This document shows, one piece after another, positions 1 through 8,337 of a stretch of 33,423 bases of DNA (its first letter is position 1; every line of letters begins with the position of its first letter). This stretch comes from an uncultured Mycoplasmatota bacterium (GTDB lineage Bacteria; Bacillota_I; Bacilli_A; RF39; UBA660): contig URCH01000011.1 in assembly GCA_900546275.1 (NCBI GenBank), forward strand, positions 1-33,423, written 5' to 3'. The notes beneath the pieces were generated by a model that worked only from the letters and a program-made list of their open reading frames with translations, had not been told where the DNA came from and did no database searches. The position numbers were made by a program, and so were the translations under genes.

Positions 1-573
1 ATAAATTTAAATAATATGAATTATAAAGAAATTAATAATGTAAAAATATATGAACTAAAAGGCGAAGCATTTTTTATGCCAGTGCATGCTACATCAATTG
101 AAAATTATATGGATGTAGATAATCAAGCTCCCTGGAGAAAAAGCACAGATAATGATACTATATCACTATCTATAATAAGTGATAAATTTCTTGGAACTTA
201 TAGAAGTCCATCTGATTGTGTTGTATTTGGATTTAATAAGTTGGATGAAAAAAACATAATGCATATGTATCATTCAGATTCATTTACATCTCATAGGTAT
301 CAAACTGATGTAAAAAATGAAATATTAACTCCAGAAAAACTAATAGATAATACAAAAGGCTATAATGAAATTTTAGTTATGGAAGATGAAAAAATAAAGC
401 CTGAATACATAGTTTGTTATGATAACGTAAAAGAAAACGATTTAAAGGCTTCAAAAAAAATGAATATTCCTATAGTTATAATACATACAGAATATTATAA
501 AGAAGCAATTAATAATTTTTCTGTAGTAGATTTTATAAATGATGATGACACTATAAAATATACAAAACTATAG
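1..573 (+). CDS. Unrecognised protein, C-terminal part (5' end probably outside the window)
   Basis: I do not recognise this protein and assign no function. The reading frame is open from base 1; the first ATG is at 16, but the 15 bases before it are only A and T with no ribosome binding site, so this is probably the end of a longer gene. The visible 185 residues are soluble-looking, with no membrane segment or cysteine cluster, and are rich in Asp, Asn, Lys and Ile. The last third alternates beta-like stretches (PEYIVCYD, IPIVIIHTEYY) in a Rossmann-like alternation, but this is only an impression. It ends 44 bases before ftsY without a clear terminator. Confidence is high that the frame is coding and low on anything else. 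Confidence 0.6.
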   Translation: MNLNNMNYKEINNVKIYELKGEAFFMPVHATSIENYMDVDNQAPWRKSTDNDTISLSIISDKFLGTYRSPSDCVVFGFNKLDEKNIMHMYHSDSFTSHRYQTDVKNEILTPEKLIDNTKGYNEILVMEDEKIKPEYIVCYDNVKENDLKASKKMNIPIVIIHTEYYKEAINNFSVVDFINDDDTIKYTKL

Positions 574-617
574 AAATTTAATTAATAATAGTGTAAAATA
601 AATATGGGTGATAAACA

Positions 618-1601
618 ATGGGATTATTTGACAAATTTAAAAATATATTCACTAAAGATAAAACTGAACAAAAAGAAATAGAAGTATATGATAAAGGTTT
701 AGAAAAAACAAGAAGAGAATTATTTTCTAAATTAGATGAATTAAATAAAAAACATAAAAAAATAACAGAAGAATATTTTGAAGAATTAGAAGAAATACTT
801 ATAATGGCAGATATAGGTGTTAATACAGTAATGACTTTTGTTGATAAGATAAGAAAAAGAGTGAAAAAAGAAAACATAATTGATTCAAAAGATTTAATGG
901 AAATCATAGTAGATGAAATGTTTATTATATATGTAAATAACGACATAATTTCTAGTAAAATAAATTATAACCAAGATGGACCTACAATAATATTATTCGT
1001 AGGAGTAAATGGTGTTGGAAAAACAACTACAATTGGTAAAATGGCAGCAAAATTTAAAAGTGAAAATAAGAAAGTTTTGCTTATAGCAGGTGATACTTTT
1101 AGAGCAGGTGCTACAGAACAATTAAAAGAATGGGGAAAAAAAGTAGATTGTGATGTTTCATATAAAGAAAATGCAGATCCTTCAAGTGTTATATTTGATG
1201 GACTACAAAAAGCAAACGATTATGATATAGTTTTAATAGATACAGCAGGTAGATTACAAAACAAAGAAAATCTAATGAAAGAACTAGAAAAAATGAATAA
1301 AGTAATTGGTAGGGAAATTCCGAATGCGCCTCATGAAACTTTACTTGTTATCGATGCAACAACCGGTCAAAATGGTATTAGTCAGGCTAAAAGTTTTAAA
1401 GAAATTACAAACATTACTGGAATAGTTCTTACCAAATTAGATGGAACAGCAAAAGGTGGAATAGTTCTTGCTATAAAAGAAAATGTAGGAATACCTGTAA
1501 AATTAATAGGTCTTGGAGAGAAAAAAGAAGATTTAAAAGTATTTGATATAGAAAAATATATTTATGGATTATTTAAGGAGGAAGAAAATGAAATTAGTTG
1601 A
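618..1601 (+). CDS. ftsY: Signal recognition particle receptor FtsY (SRP GTPase)
   Basis: FtsY is the membrane-associated GTPase receptor that docks Ffh-bound ribosomes at the Sec translocon. The 327-residue protein has a short charged N-terminus, a helical N domain (about 20-105) and a complete G domain: P-loop GVNGVGKTT at 129-137, DTFRAGA at 159-165, DTAGR at 208-212, TKLDG at 272-276, and a C-terminal GLGEKKEDL element at 298-306. The long acidic A domain of E. coli FtsY is absent, as usual in Gram-positives. Start ATG 618 follows GGGTGA with a suitable gap. The stop is TGA, which shows TGA is read as stop here. The next gene starts inside the last 14 bases of ftsY, so the two are co-transcribed and probably translationally coupled. 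Confidence 0.96.
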   Translation: MGLFDKFKNIFTKDKTEQKEIEVYDKGLEKTRRELFSKLDELNKKHKKITEEYFEELEEILIMADIGVNTVMTFVDKIRKRVKKENIIDSKDLMEIIVDEMFIIYVNNDIISSKINYNQDGPTIILFVGVNGVGKTTTIGKMAAKFKSENKKVLLIAGDTFRAGATEQLKEWGKKVDCDVSYKENADPSSVIFDGLQKANDYDIVLIDTAGRLQNKENLMKELEKMNKVIGREIPNAPHETLLVIDATTGQNGISQAKSFKEITNITGIVLTKLDGTAKGGIVLAIKENVGIPVKLIGLGEKKEDLKVFDIEKYIYGLFKEEENEIS

Positions 1602-1872
1602 AAAGAGAAACGCTAAAAAAAGAATAGTTGTAAATGAAATCGGTTTGTTTATTCAGGCAGTGTTAATTGCATGTGTAATCGCACTTTTAATAATGTCAGC
1701 ATTTGAACCACTTTTTTCTACAGTTTTGGAATTTGTACTTGCTATTGCACTTTTCACTATGGCATATAACAATGCTAAAACATTTAAAAGGCAATTATTT
1801 ACTATTCCATATATAATTGGTGGTCTTATGTGTTTATACTTTGGGATAGATGCTTTAATAAAGGTGTTTTAA
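1588..1872 (+). CDS. Small membrane protein with three predicted transmembrane segments
   Basis: A 94-residue protein of unknown function. It has a basic N-terminus (KRNAKKR) followed by three hydrophobic segments at roughly 17-38, 42-61 and 70-91, suggesting an integral membrane protein. An in-frame start exists earlier at 1564, but ATG 1588 is preferred because AAGGAGG lies at 1575-1581 at ideal distance; this start overlaps the end of ftsY by 14 bases. It sits between ftsY and ylxM, so it is probably expressed with the protein-targeting genes, but nothing in the sequence ties it to targeting. It is followed directly by ylxM with no gap. Confidence 0.8.
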   Translation: MKLVEKRNAKKRIVVNEIGLFIQAVLIACVIALLIMSAFEPLFSTVLEFVLAIALFTMAYNNAKTFKRQLFTIPYIIGGLMCLYFGIDALIKVF

Positions 1873-2166
1873 TTGGAAGAAACTATATATTTGAGTACAT
1901 TATTTGATTACTATGGTGTACTTTTAACTGATAAACAAAGATTATATTTTGAAGACTATTATTTTAATAATTTAACTTTATCAGAAATGAGTATAAATAA
2001 TAATATAAGTAGAAATGCAGTACATAAACAAATAAAAGATGCAACTTTAAAACTAAAACAATATGAAGAAAAATTAAAACTTTATGAAAAAAGTGAAAAA
2101 ATAAATAAATTGTTAGAACAAATAAAAGACGAAAAAATAAAAAAAGAAATAAAAGAATTGATATAA
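1873..2166 (+). CDS. ylxM: YlxM/p13-like helix-turn-helix protein
   Basis: A 97-residue protein of the YlxM (p13) family, small winged/sigma-like helix-turn-helix proteins normally encoded beside ffh and linked to the signal recognition particle. The family pattern is visible: LFDYYGVLLTDKQ at about 9-21, an aromatic-rich EDYYFNNLTLSE, then the recognition-helix region ISRNAVHKQIKDA around 45-57, and a basic, Glu/Lys-rich tail that may form a coiled coil. The start is TTG at 1873, immediately after the previous stop, supported by AAGGTG at 1861-1866; no ATG is usable. In most Bacillota ylxM is followed by ffh; here ffh is not next and a HerA-like ATPase follows 10 bases downstream. Confidence 0.85.
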   Translation: MEETIYLSTLFDYYGVLLTDKQRLYFEDYYFNNLTLSEMSINNNISRNAVHKQIKDATLKLKQYEEKLKLYEKSEKINKLLEQIKDEKIKKEIKELI

Positions 2167-2176
2167 GGGTGATAAA

Positions 2177-3934
2177 ATGTTTGGAAAAATAGTATATATA
2201 AGTGATAATATGGCACATGTGGAAATACCACAAGATAAGCCATTATCAACAGATTTAATGAATATGCATGTTGTATTTGAAGATGATGATAAAAAAATAC
2301 TTGGTGAAGTAGAAGATATAAGTTCAACACTTGTTAAAATTAGATTTTTAGGAGAAATAACTGCTAATAAATTTATAGGTGGTGTTTTAAGGAAACCAAA
2401 ACTTACTTCAAATATTAGATTAGTAAGAGAAGATGAAGTTAAGTTATTTTTAGGTAGTGAGGGAACTGAAACTTTCTTACTTGGAACAAGCCCTTTATAT
2501 AATGGATTCCCAATTAGGATTGATATTAATGCACTTTGTAGTAATCACATGGCTATATTTGGTAATAGTGGTAGCGGTAAATCATGTGGAGTAGCTCGTA
2601 TTTTACAGAATTTATTTGGTAAAACAGATGTACTTCCCTATAAATCAAACTTTTTTATATTTGATGCATATGGGGAATATCATAATGCATTTAAAAATAT
2701 AAACTCTATTAATCCAAATTATAATTTTAAATATTATACAACTAATAAGTTTGATAAAGATGGTGAAAAAATTAGTATTCCACTTTGGTTACTTGATATA
2801 GATGATTTCGCACTATTATTATCAGCTAGTAGTCCATCTCAATTACCTATAATAGAAAGAATGCTTAAATTAGTTAGAATATTTTCAAGTAAAAAAGAAA
2901 CTGCAGAAGCATATAAAAATCATGTAATTGCTAAAGCAATAATGACTGTTTTATATACAAATCAAACATCTAGTAGTAAAAGAAATGATATATTCTCTAT
3001 AATTGCATCTTGTCAAACAGAAAAATTTAATTTAAATGCTCCTGTACAAGGTATAGGTTATACAAGAAAATTTAGAGATTGTTTTGTAATAGATACTAAT
3101 GGTAATTTTCCAGAAAGTAATTTAATAACAGAATATGTTAATTCATTTATAAATGAAGAACTTGATAAATATGAAGAAACTGAATTAAATTATTTTACAA
3201 TGCAGGACTTAGAAAAGGCTTTAGAATTTACACTTATTTCAGAAGGGCTTTTAAGAAACGAAAAATTATATGATGCTGCTATATCATTAAAAGTTAGACT
3301 ACATTCTATAGCAATTAGTGAATATGGACAATACTTTAATTATCCAACATTTATAACTCGTGATCAATATATTGCTTCATTGCTTATGATAAATGGTAGA
3401 AAAGCTCAAATAATAAACTTTAACTTTGAAGATGTTGAAGATTGGTTTACAAAGGTGACAACAAAGATATATTGTAAAATGTTATTTAATTTCTCAAAGA
3501 ATTTAACAAATAGAGCAACAATACCATTTCATATATTCCTAGAAGAAGCACATAGAGTAGTTCAAAACGACATAGATGTTTCATTAATTGGATATAATAT
3601 TTTTGAAAGAATTGCTAAAGAAGGAAGAAAATATGGAATAATTTTAAATTTGATTTCCCAAAGACCTGTAGAAATATCTGAAACAGTTATATCACAGGTA
3701 TCAAATTTCTTGATATTTAAGATGAATCATCCAAGAGATTTGGATTATATTAAAAAAATGCTTCCAAATATAAGTGCTGAAATCGTTGAAAAACAAAAAA
3801 GCTTACAAGCAGGTACTTGTGTAGGGTTTGGCACAGCATTTAAAATTCCATTAATTGTTAAACTTGAAATGCCAAATCCACAACCATCAAGTTCGAACTG
3901 TGATGTTGTAAATAATTGGCAAGTAAATAGATAA
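2177..3934 (+). CDS. HerA-like (DUF87/FtsK-HerA superfamily) ATPase
   Basis: A 585-residue protein of the HerA/FtsK ATPase superfamily. The first ~100 residues look like the beta-rich N-terminal domain of HerA proteins. A Walker A motif GNSGSGKS lies at 129-136, IFDAYGEY at 161-168 resembles the 'DPHGEY' element of the family, and a Walker B FLEEAH lies at 454-459, followed by GRKYGI and ISQRP motifs typical of the C-terminal half of the RecA-like domain. Family members are hexameric DNA translocases or helicases; archaeal ones work with NurA, and some bacterial ones form defence complexes with nuclease or SIR2 partners. No such partner is encoded nearby, so the role here is unknown. Start ATG 2177 follows GGGTGA. 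A terminator follows the stop. It ends the ftsY-ylxM operon. Confidence 0.88.
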   Translation: MFGKIVYISDNMAHVEIPQDKPLSTDLMNMHVVFEDDDKKILGEVEDISSTLVKIRFLGEITANKFIGGVLRKPKLTSNIRLVREDEVKLFLGSEGTETFLLGTSPLYNGFPIRIDINALCSNHMAIFGNSGSGKSCGVARILQNLFGKTDVLPYKSNFFIFDAYGEYHNAFKNINSINPNYNFKYYTTNKFDKDGEKISIPLWLLDIDDFALLLSASSPSQLPIIERMLKLVRIFSSKKETAEAYKNHVIAKAIMTVLYTNQTSSSKRNDIFSIIASCQTEKFNLNAPVQGIGYTRKFRDCFVIDTNGNFPESNLITEYVNSFINEELDKYEETELNYFTMQDLEKALEFTLISEGLLRNEKLYDAAISLKVRLHSIAISEYGQYFNYPTFITRDQYIASLLMINGRKAQIINFNFEDVEDWFTKVTTKIYCKMLFNFSKNLTNRATIPFHIFLEEAHRVVQNDIDVSLIGYNIFERIAKEGRKYGIILNLISQRPVEISETVISQVSNFLIFKMNHPRDLDYIKKMLPNISAEIVEKQKSLQAGTCVGFGTAFKIPLIVKLEMPNPQPSSSNCDVVNNWQVNR

Positions 3935-3964
3935 AAGTAAACAAAAAATGTTTGCTTTTTTTGT
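3933..3964 (+). terminator. Rho-independent terminator after the HerA-like gene
   Basis: An inverted repeat pairs AAAAGTAAAC (3933-3942) with GTTTGCTTTT (3950-3959), ten pairs with one T-G wobble and a seven-base loop, running into a T-rich tract. It overlaps the stop codon region and closes the ftsY operon. Confidence 0.75.
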
Positions 3965-4033
3965 TGTTAAAGAAAGTAAAATTGTATGATAAATTCTTTA
4001 ATATAAATTTTAAGATACTTTTTTTATATTATG

Positions 4034-4042
4034 TGATATAAT
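4034..4042 (+). promoter_or_regulatory. Extended -10 promoter element before the zinc-ribbon membrane protein
   Basis: TGATATAAT is a perfect extended -10 element (TGn + TATAAT) 20 bases before the TTG start at 4063. No good -35 is visible at the usual distance, which fits an extended -10 promoter. It lies in the intergenic gap after a terminator. Confidence 0.65.
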
Positions 4043-4062
4043 TAAAAATAGGGTGAGGCTAG

Positions 4063-4719
4063 TTGAAGAGGATAATGAAATATAAATCTGATATACTTGC
4101 GTATATTAGTTCAATCATTATGATTATTGGTACAATACTTCCCATAGTAATTATAGATGGTGTTTCAAAAGCCTTTATAGTTGAAAATGGGAAACTTGTT
4201 TTAGCGTGCGCAATTATAGGTGCAATTTTGTACTTATTTAAAGTTGGATTTTTTTCATTTATACCTGCAATTGGTTCATTGTTAATATTACTTATATTTT
4301 ATTTAGGAATAAATAGTAATATGGTTGCCTTAAATAAATTAAATGCAGGAAGTGCTAAATATGGAGTTGGGTTATATTTAATAATTATAGGTTCTGTATT
4401 GATGGTTGTATCAAGCATTTTTAATTATTTAGATAATAGAAAAAATAAAGAGTTAGATGAAGAAACACATTCATTAAATATAGAAAAAACGCAAACTTTA
4501 AATGTAGAAAATAACACTTATAAACTTAATAGTTTAGAAGTTTCTGACTTTTATAATAATCAAAAAAATAACGATGTAAAAGAAAACCTACAAGAAGAAA
4601 TAAAACCTGTAGATAATAAAGTATACTATAAAAATTGCAAGTATTGTGGAGCCATTATAAGACAAGAAGCAACAGTATGTAGTTTTTGTAGTAGTAAACA
4701 AAGTGACAATTTATTGTAA
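4063..4719 (+). CDS. Membrane protein with four transmembrane segments and a C-terminal zinc ribbon
   Basis: A 218-residue protein of unknown function. Hydrophobic segments lie at about 12-31, 44-60, 65-82 and 101-121, then comes a polar linker of some 65 residues rich in Asn, Glu and Lys, and a C-terminal zinc ribbon with C192-x2-C195 and C206-x2-C209 (YCGA and CSFC). The ribbon pattern is the common 'zinc-ribbon domain' seen in many low-GC membrane proteins. The TTG start at 4063 is chosen because GGGTGA lies six bases upstream; an in-frame ATG at 4075 is the alternative. It has its own promoter and terminator, so it is probably a single-gene unit. Confidence 0.78.
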   Translation: MKRIMKYKSDILAYISSIIMIIGTILPIVIIDGVSKAFIVENGKLVLACAIIGAILYLFKVGFFSFIPAIGSLLILLIFYLGINSNMVALNKLNAGSAKYGVGLYLIIIGSVLMVVSSIFNYLDNRKNKELDEETHSLNIEKTQTLNVENNTYKLNSLEVSDFYNNQKNNDVKENLQEEIKPVDNKVYYKNCKYCGAIIRQEATVCSFCSSKQSDNLL

Positions 4720-4749
4720 ATAAATGATAATAAATTATATAATGTATTA

Positions 4750-4780
4750 AAAATAATAGACTTAACTATTATTTTTTTTT
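4750..4780 (+). terminator. Rho-independent terminator
   Basis: AAATAATAG (4751-4759) pairs with CTATTATTT (4766-4774) across a six-base loop, followed by a long T-run reaching 4780. It separates the zinc-ribbon membrane protein from the rlmN operon. Confidence 0.8.
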
Positions 4781-4786
4781 GTTATT

Positions 4787-4795
4787 TGCTATAAT
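4787..4795 (+). promoter_or_regulatory. Extended -10 promoter of the rlmN-prpC-prkC-rsgA-rpe operon
   Basis: TGCTATAAT is a perfect extended -10 element. Transcription would begin at about 4802, close to the GGGTG ribosome binding site at 4802-4806, giving a very short leader before ATG 4812. This position rules out upstream in-frame starts such as 4779. Confidence 0.65.
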
Positions 4796-4811
4796 TATTA
4801 TGGGTGTTTAT

Positions 4812-5837
4812 ATGTCTAGTATTTATAGTATAACAAAGAAAGATTTAGAAAATTATTTTATAAATTTAGGTGAAAAAAAGTTTAAAGCAACACAAGTTTA
4901 TGAATGGATATATAGAAAAAGAGTAACTAAATTTGATGAAATGACAAATATAAAAAAGGAACTACTAAATAAATTAAATACGGATTTTGAATTTGATGAT
5001 TTAGTAATATTAGATAAAAAAGAAGACATTGATGTAAAAAAATATTTGTTTGGTCTTAACGATGGAAATAAAATAGAAGCAGTACTTATGAATCATGATT
5101 ATGGAAATAGCTTATGCATTTCCACACAAGTTGGATGTAATATGTCATGTTCGTTTTGTGAAAGTGGAAGACTTAAAAAAATAAGAAATTTATATCCAAA
5201 TGAAATGATATTACAAATTTTAAAAATAGAAAAAGATTTAAATATAAGAATATCACATGTAGTATTAATGGGAATTGGAGAGCCATTTGATAATTATGAT
5301 AATGTTATAAAATTTATTGATATAGTAAATGATCCATATGGTATAGCTTTAGGATCAAGACATATAACAGTATCTACAAGTGGTTTAGTTCCTAAAATAT
5401 ATGAATTTATTAATGATGGAAAACAAGTTAATTTAGCTGTTAGTTTGCACGCTCCAAATGATGAACTTAGAAGTAAAATAATGCCTATTAATAAAGCATA
5501 TAATATAAAAAAACTAATAGAAGCTATAAAAGTATATATACAAAAAACAAATAGAAGAGTTACATTTGAATATATAATGCTTAAAGATGTTAATGATACA
5601 GAAAAATGTGCATTAGAACTTTCAAAATTATTAAAAGGAATCAATTGCTATGTTAATTTAATTCCTTATAATGAAACTACACATATTGAATATAAAAAAA
5701 GTAATAAAGAACAAATAATTAAATTTTACGATATTTTGAAAAAAAATAAAATAAATGTTACAATTAGAAGAGAATTTGGAAGCAAGGTAAATGCAGCTTG
5801 TGGACAATTACGTTCTAATTATGAGGAGGGAAGATAA
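4812..5837 (+). CDS. rlmN: Dual-specificity RNA methyltransferase RlmN (radical SAM)
   Basis: RlmN methylates C2 of A2503 in 23S rRNA and A37 of some tRNAs, using two SAM molecules and a methyl-cysteine intermediate. In this 341-residue protein the radical-SAM cluster cysteines are C109, C113 and C116 (CNMSCSFC), and the two mechanistic cysteines are C102 (LCISTQ) and C330 (NAACGQL). The start at ATG 4812 is supported by GGGTG just upstream; a longer frame from 4779 would put the start inside the promoter -10 box. The residues after the cluster read ESG instead of the ATG seen in E. coli, a variation I believe occurs elsewhere in the family. Its stop overlaps the start of prpC by one base (TAATG). 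Confidence 0.95.
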   Translation: MSSIYSITKKDLENYFINLGEKKFKATQVYEWIYRKRVTKFDEMTNIKKELLNKLNTDFEFDDLVILDKKEDIDVKKYLFGLNDGNKIEAVLMNHDYGNSLCISTQVGCNMSCSFCESGRLKKIRNLYPNEMILQILKIEKDLNIRISHVVLMGIGEPFDNYDNVIKFIDIVNDPYGIALGSRHITVSTSGLVPKIYEFINDGKQVNLAVSLHAPNDELRSKIMPINKAYNIKKLIEAIKVYIQKTNRRVTFEYIMLKDVNDTEKCALELSKLLKGINCYVNLIPYNETTHIEYKKSNKEQIIKFYDILKKNKINVTIRREFGSKVNAACGQLRSNYEEGR

Positions 5838-6574
5838 TGGATTATTACTATTTAACAGATCCTGGTAAGGTTAGAACACATAATGAAGATAGTGTTATAA
5901 TTGTTAAAGACAAGTCTGGCGAATACCTAATGGCTGTTGCTGATGGTATGGGTGGACATAAAGGTGGAGAAATAGCTTCTAGTATAGCTATTTCACATAT
6001 AGGAAAAAAATTTGAAGAATTAGAAAATATAGGAACAAAAGAAAGTGCTATTAACTGGATTCAAACAGAAGTAAGTGAAGCAAATAGTTTAATATATAAA
6101 TATACAGCAGAACATCCAGAAAGTGCAGGTATGGGAACAACATTAGTACTTGCTTTGGTAACAAAAGAATTTTTGCTTTTTGGAAATATAGGTGATTCAT
6201 CTGGCTTTGTCTATAAAAATAAAATGATTCATAAAATAACAAATGATCATACTTTAGTTAATTTACTTGTTAAGTCTGGCGAATTAACACCAGAAGAAGC
6301 AAAAGATCATCCAAGAAAAAATGTTTTAATGAGAGCACTTGGAGCATCAACAAAAGTAGAAATGGATATATTTGATGTTGAAACAGATATAGATGGAATA
6401 TTTTTATGTAGCGATGGACTTACTAATATGCTTGATAATAATCAAATATCAAAAGTCTTATCAGAAAAAACAAGTATTGAAGAAAAACTAAATAAGTTGG
6501 TTTTAAAAAGTAACAATAGGGGTGGAACTGATAATATTTCAGTAGCATTTTTGGATAAGGAGGAAAATAAATGA
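5837..6574 (+). CDS. prpC: PP2C-type serine/threonine protein phosphatase PrpC/Stp
   Basis: This enzyme dephosphorylates Ser/Thr residues, including those added by the partner kinase PrkC. The 245-residue length matches the compact bacterial PP2C family. Metal-binding and catalytic motifs are all present: HNED at 15-18, VADGMGGH at 34-41, GTTL at 100-103, GNIGDS at 116-121, CSDGL at 191-195 and GGTDN at 229-233, giving metal ligands D18, D36, D193 and D232. It begins with ATG overlapping the rlmN stop, behind GAGGAGG, and ends in ATGA overlapping the prkC start, so phosphatase and kinase are translationally coupled. It is probably cytoplasmic. Confidence 0.95.
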   Translation: MDYYYLTDPGKVRTHNEDSVIIVKDKSGEYLMAVADGMGGHKGGEIASSIAISHIGKKFEELENIGTKESAINWIQTEVSEANSLIYKYTAEHPESAGMGTTLVLALVTKEFLLFGNIGDSSGFVYKNKMIHKITNDHTLVNLLVKSGELTPEEAKDHPRKNVLMRALGASTKVEMDIFDVETDIDGIFLCSDGLTNMLDNNQISKVLSEKTSIEEKLNKLVLKSNNRGGTDNISVAFLDKEENK

Positions 6575-8337
6575 TAGTCAAGGGTCAAAAAATAAATGAT
6601 CGTTATCAAATAATACGTACAATTGGTGAAGGTGGAATGGCTAACGTATATTTAGCTCATGACATAATATTAGATAGAGATGTTGCGGTTAAAGTTTTAC
6701 GTGGAGATTTAGCTCATGATGAAAAATTTGTTAGAAGATTTCAAAGAGAAGCTATAAGCGCTAGTTCATTATCACATCCTAATATAGTTGAAATGTATGA
6801 TGTTGGTGAAGATGATGGTAACTATTATATAGTAATGGAATATATAGATGGAAAAACTTTAAAAAATCTAATAAAAAAACGTGGGGCACTTACACTTCCT
6901 GAAGTAATAGATATAATGCTTCAATTAACATCTGCTGTTATGTGTGCCCATGATAGTTATATAATTCATAGAGATATAAAACCACAAAACGTTTTAATTA
7001 AAGAAGATGGAACAGTAAAAATAACTGATTTTGGAATTGCAATGGCTTTAAATAGTACTGAACTGACTCAAACAAATTCAGTTATGGGCTCAGTACATTA
7101 TTTACCACCAGAACAAGCAAATGGAAATGGTGCTACAATAAAAAGTGATATTTATTCACTTGGTATATTAATGTTTGAATTATTAACTGGTAAACTTCCA
7201 TTTAAAGGCGAAAACGCAGTAGAAATTGCTATTAAGCAAATGAAAGAACAAATACCTAGAGTAACAAATTATGTTGAATCTATACCACAATCAGTTGAAA
7301 ATATCATATTTAAAGCATGTGCAAAAAATCCAAAAAATAGATATGATTCAGTTGCTCAAATGCATGAAGATATAAAAACTTGTTTAAATGAAGAAAGAAG
7401 AAATGAACCAAGAGTTACATATGAATATCCAGAACATGAAGATTTAGAAGAAACTAAAGTTCTTCCAAATATAAAAGAAATTTCAAAAACAAAAGAAGAG
7501 GTTTTGGAAACTCCAGAAGCCGAAGATTTTTTAGATACTAAAAGAAGTAAAAAATTAAATATAGTCTTAATTGTTTTAGCTAGTATAATTGGTGTTGTAT
7601 TACTAAGTTTTAGTGCATTTGCTCTGTTCTTTGCTAAAAAAACAGAAAAAGAAATACTTATACCAGATGTATCTGGATTAAGTATAGTTGATGCAGAGGA
7701 AAAATTAAAAAAAGAAGGTTTAGAAGTAAATGTAGATTATGAAGAAGAAAATAGTTCAACAGTTGCAGAAGGATATGTAATAAAAACGACTCCACAAAGT
7801 GGTAGAAGTGTTACAAAATATACAAAAATTACTTTAGTTGTATCAAGCGGTGAATCAAGCTTTACAATAGAAAACTATGTTGGACAATTATATAGTCAAG
7901 TTGAAGGAAAATTAAAAGCTGAAGGTATAAAAGTAGAAAAAACTACAAAAGAAGTAACTGATGGAAGTTCTGAAAATAATACAATACTTGAACAAGATGT
8001 TTTAGCCGGAACAAAATTAAAAAAAGGAGATACTATTAAATTTGTTGTAGCTGATTCTACAGTAGAATATCCTGATTTCGTTGAAGAGCAATGGTCTTTA
8101 GATCAAATAAAACAATTCTGTGAAGATAATAATATTACATTAACAGTAAAATATAAAGAAACTTCTGATTATCCCGAAGGAACAGTAATATCCCAAAGTA
8201 GAGCAGCAAAAACAACTGTAGCTAAGTATGCAACATTAACTGTAACTTTATCAAAAGAACCAGTTAAAACTCCAGAAACAAATCCAAGTGATACTACAAC
8301 AGATAATACACAAGATACTACTAAAGAGGAAAGTTAA
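6571..8337 (+). CDS. prkC: Transmembrane Ser/Thr protein kinase PrkC with three PASTA repeats
   Basis: A Hanks-type kinase that senses peptidoglycan fragments or lipid II through extracellular PASTA domains and phosphorylates cell-wall, division and translation factors. In 588 residues: kinase domain about 11-270 with glycine loop GEGGMANV at 19-26, catalytic K41, E60, HRD at 133-135 and DFG at 153-155, and activation-loop threonines near 165-168; a juxtamembrane linker rich in Glu and Lys; one transmembrane segment at about 329-354; three PASTA repeats at about 361-427, 429-495 and 499-562; and a Thr/Pro/Asp-rich tail. The usual APE motif reads PPE (179-181). ATG 6571 overlaps the prpC stop. 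The following rsgA start overlaps its stop (TAATG). Confidence 0.96.
   Translation: MIVKGQKINDRYQIIRTIGEGGMANVYLAHDIILDRDVAVKVLRGDLAHDEKFVRRFQREAISASSLSHPNIVEMYDVGEDDGNYYIVMEYIDGKTLKNLIKKRGALTLPEVIDIMLQLTSAVMCAHDSYIIHRDIKPQNVLIKEDGTVKITDFGIAMALNSTELTQTNSVMGSVHYLPPEQANGNGATIKSDIYSLGILMFELLTGKLPFKGENAVEIAIKQMKEQIPRVTNYVESIPQSVENIIFKACAKNPKNRYDSVAQMHEDIKTCLNEERRNEPRVTYEYPEHEDLEETKVLPNIKEISKTKEEVLETPEAEDFLDTKRSKKLNIVLIVLASIIGVVLLSFSAFALFFAKKTEKEILIPDVSGLSIVDAEEKLKKEGLEVNVDYEEENSSTVAEGYVIKTTPQSGRSVTKYTKITLVVSSGESSFTIENYVGQLYSQVEGKLKAEGIKVEKTTKEVTDGSSENNTILEQDVLAGTKLKKGDTIKFVVADSTVEYPDFVEEQWSLDQIKQFCEDNNITLTVKYKETSDYPEGTVISQSRAAKTTVAKYATLTVTLSKEPVKTPETNPSDTTTDNTQDTTKEES

Noticed and set aside
1599..1601. 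Mycoplasma-type code with TGA as tryptophan
   Set aside because: TGA ends ftsY, prpC and rsgA at the expected family lengths, and Trp is encoded by TGG throughout.
2177..3934. HerA-like ATPase as part of an anti-phage system
   Set aside because: No SIR2, DUF4297, NurA or other nuclease partner is encoded on either side; the neighbours are protein-targeting and membrane genes, so a defence role is not supported.
4779..4811. Longer rlmN start at 4779
   Set aside because: This start lies in the terminator T-run and promoter -10 region, so it would not be in the transcript; ATG 4812 has a ribosome binding site.
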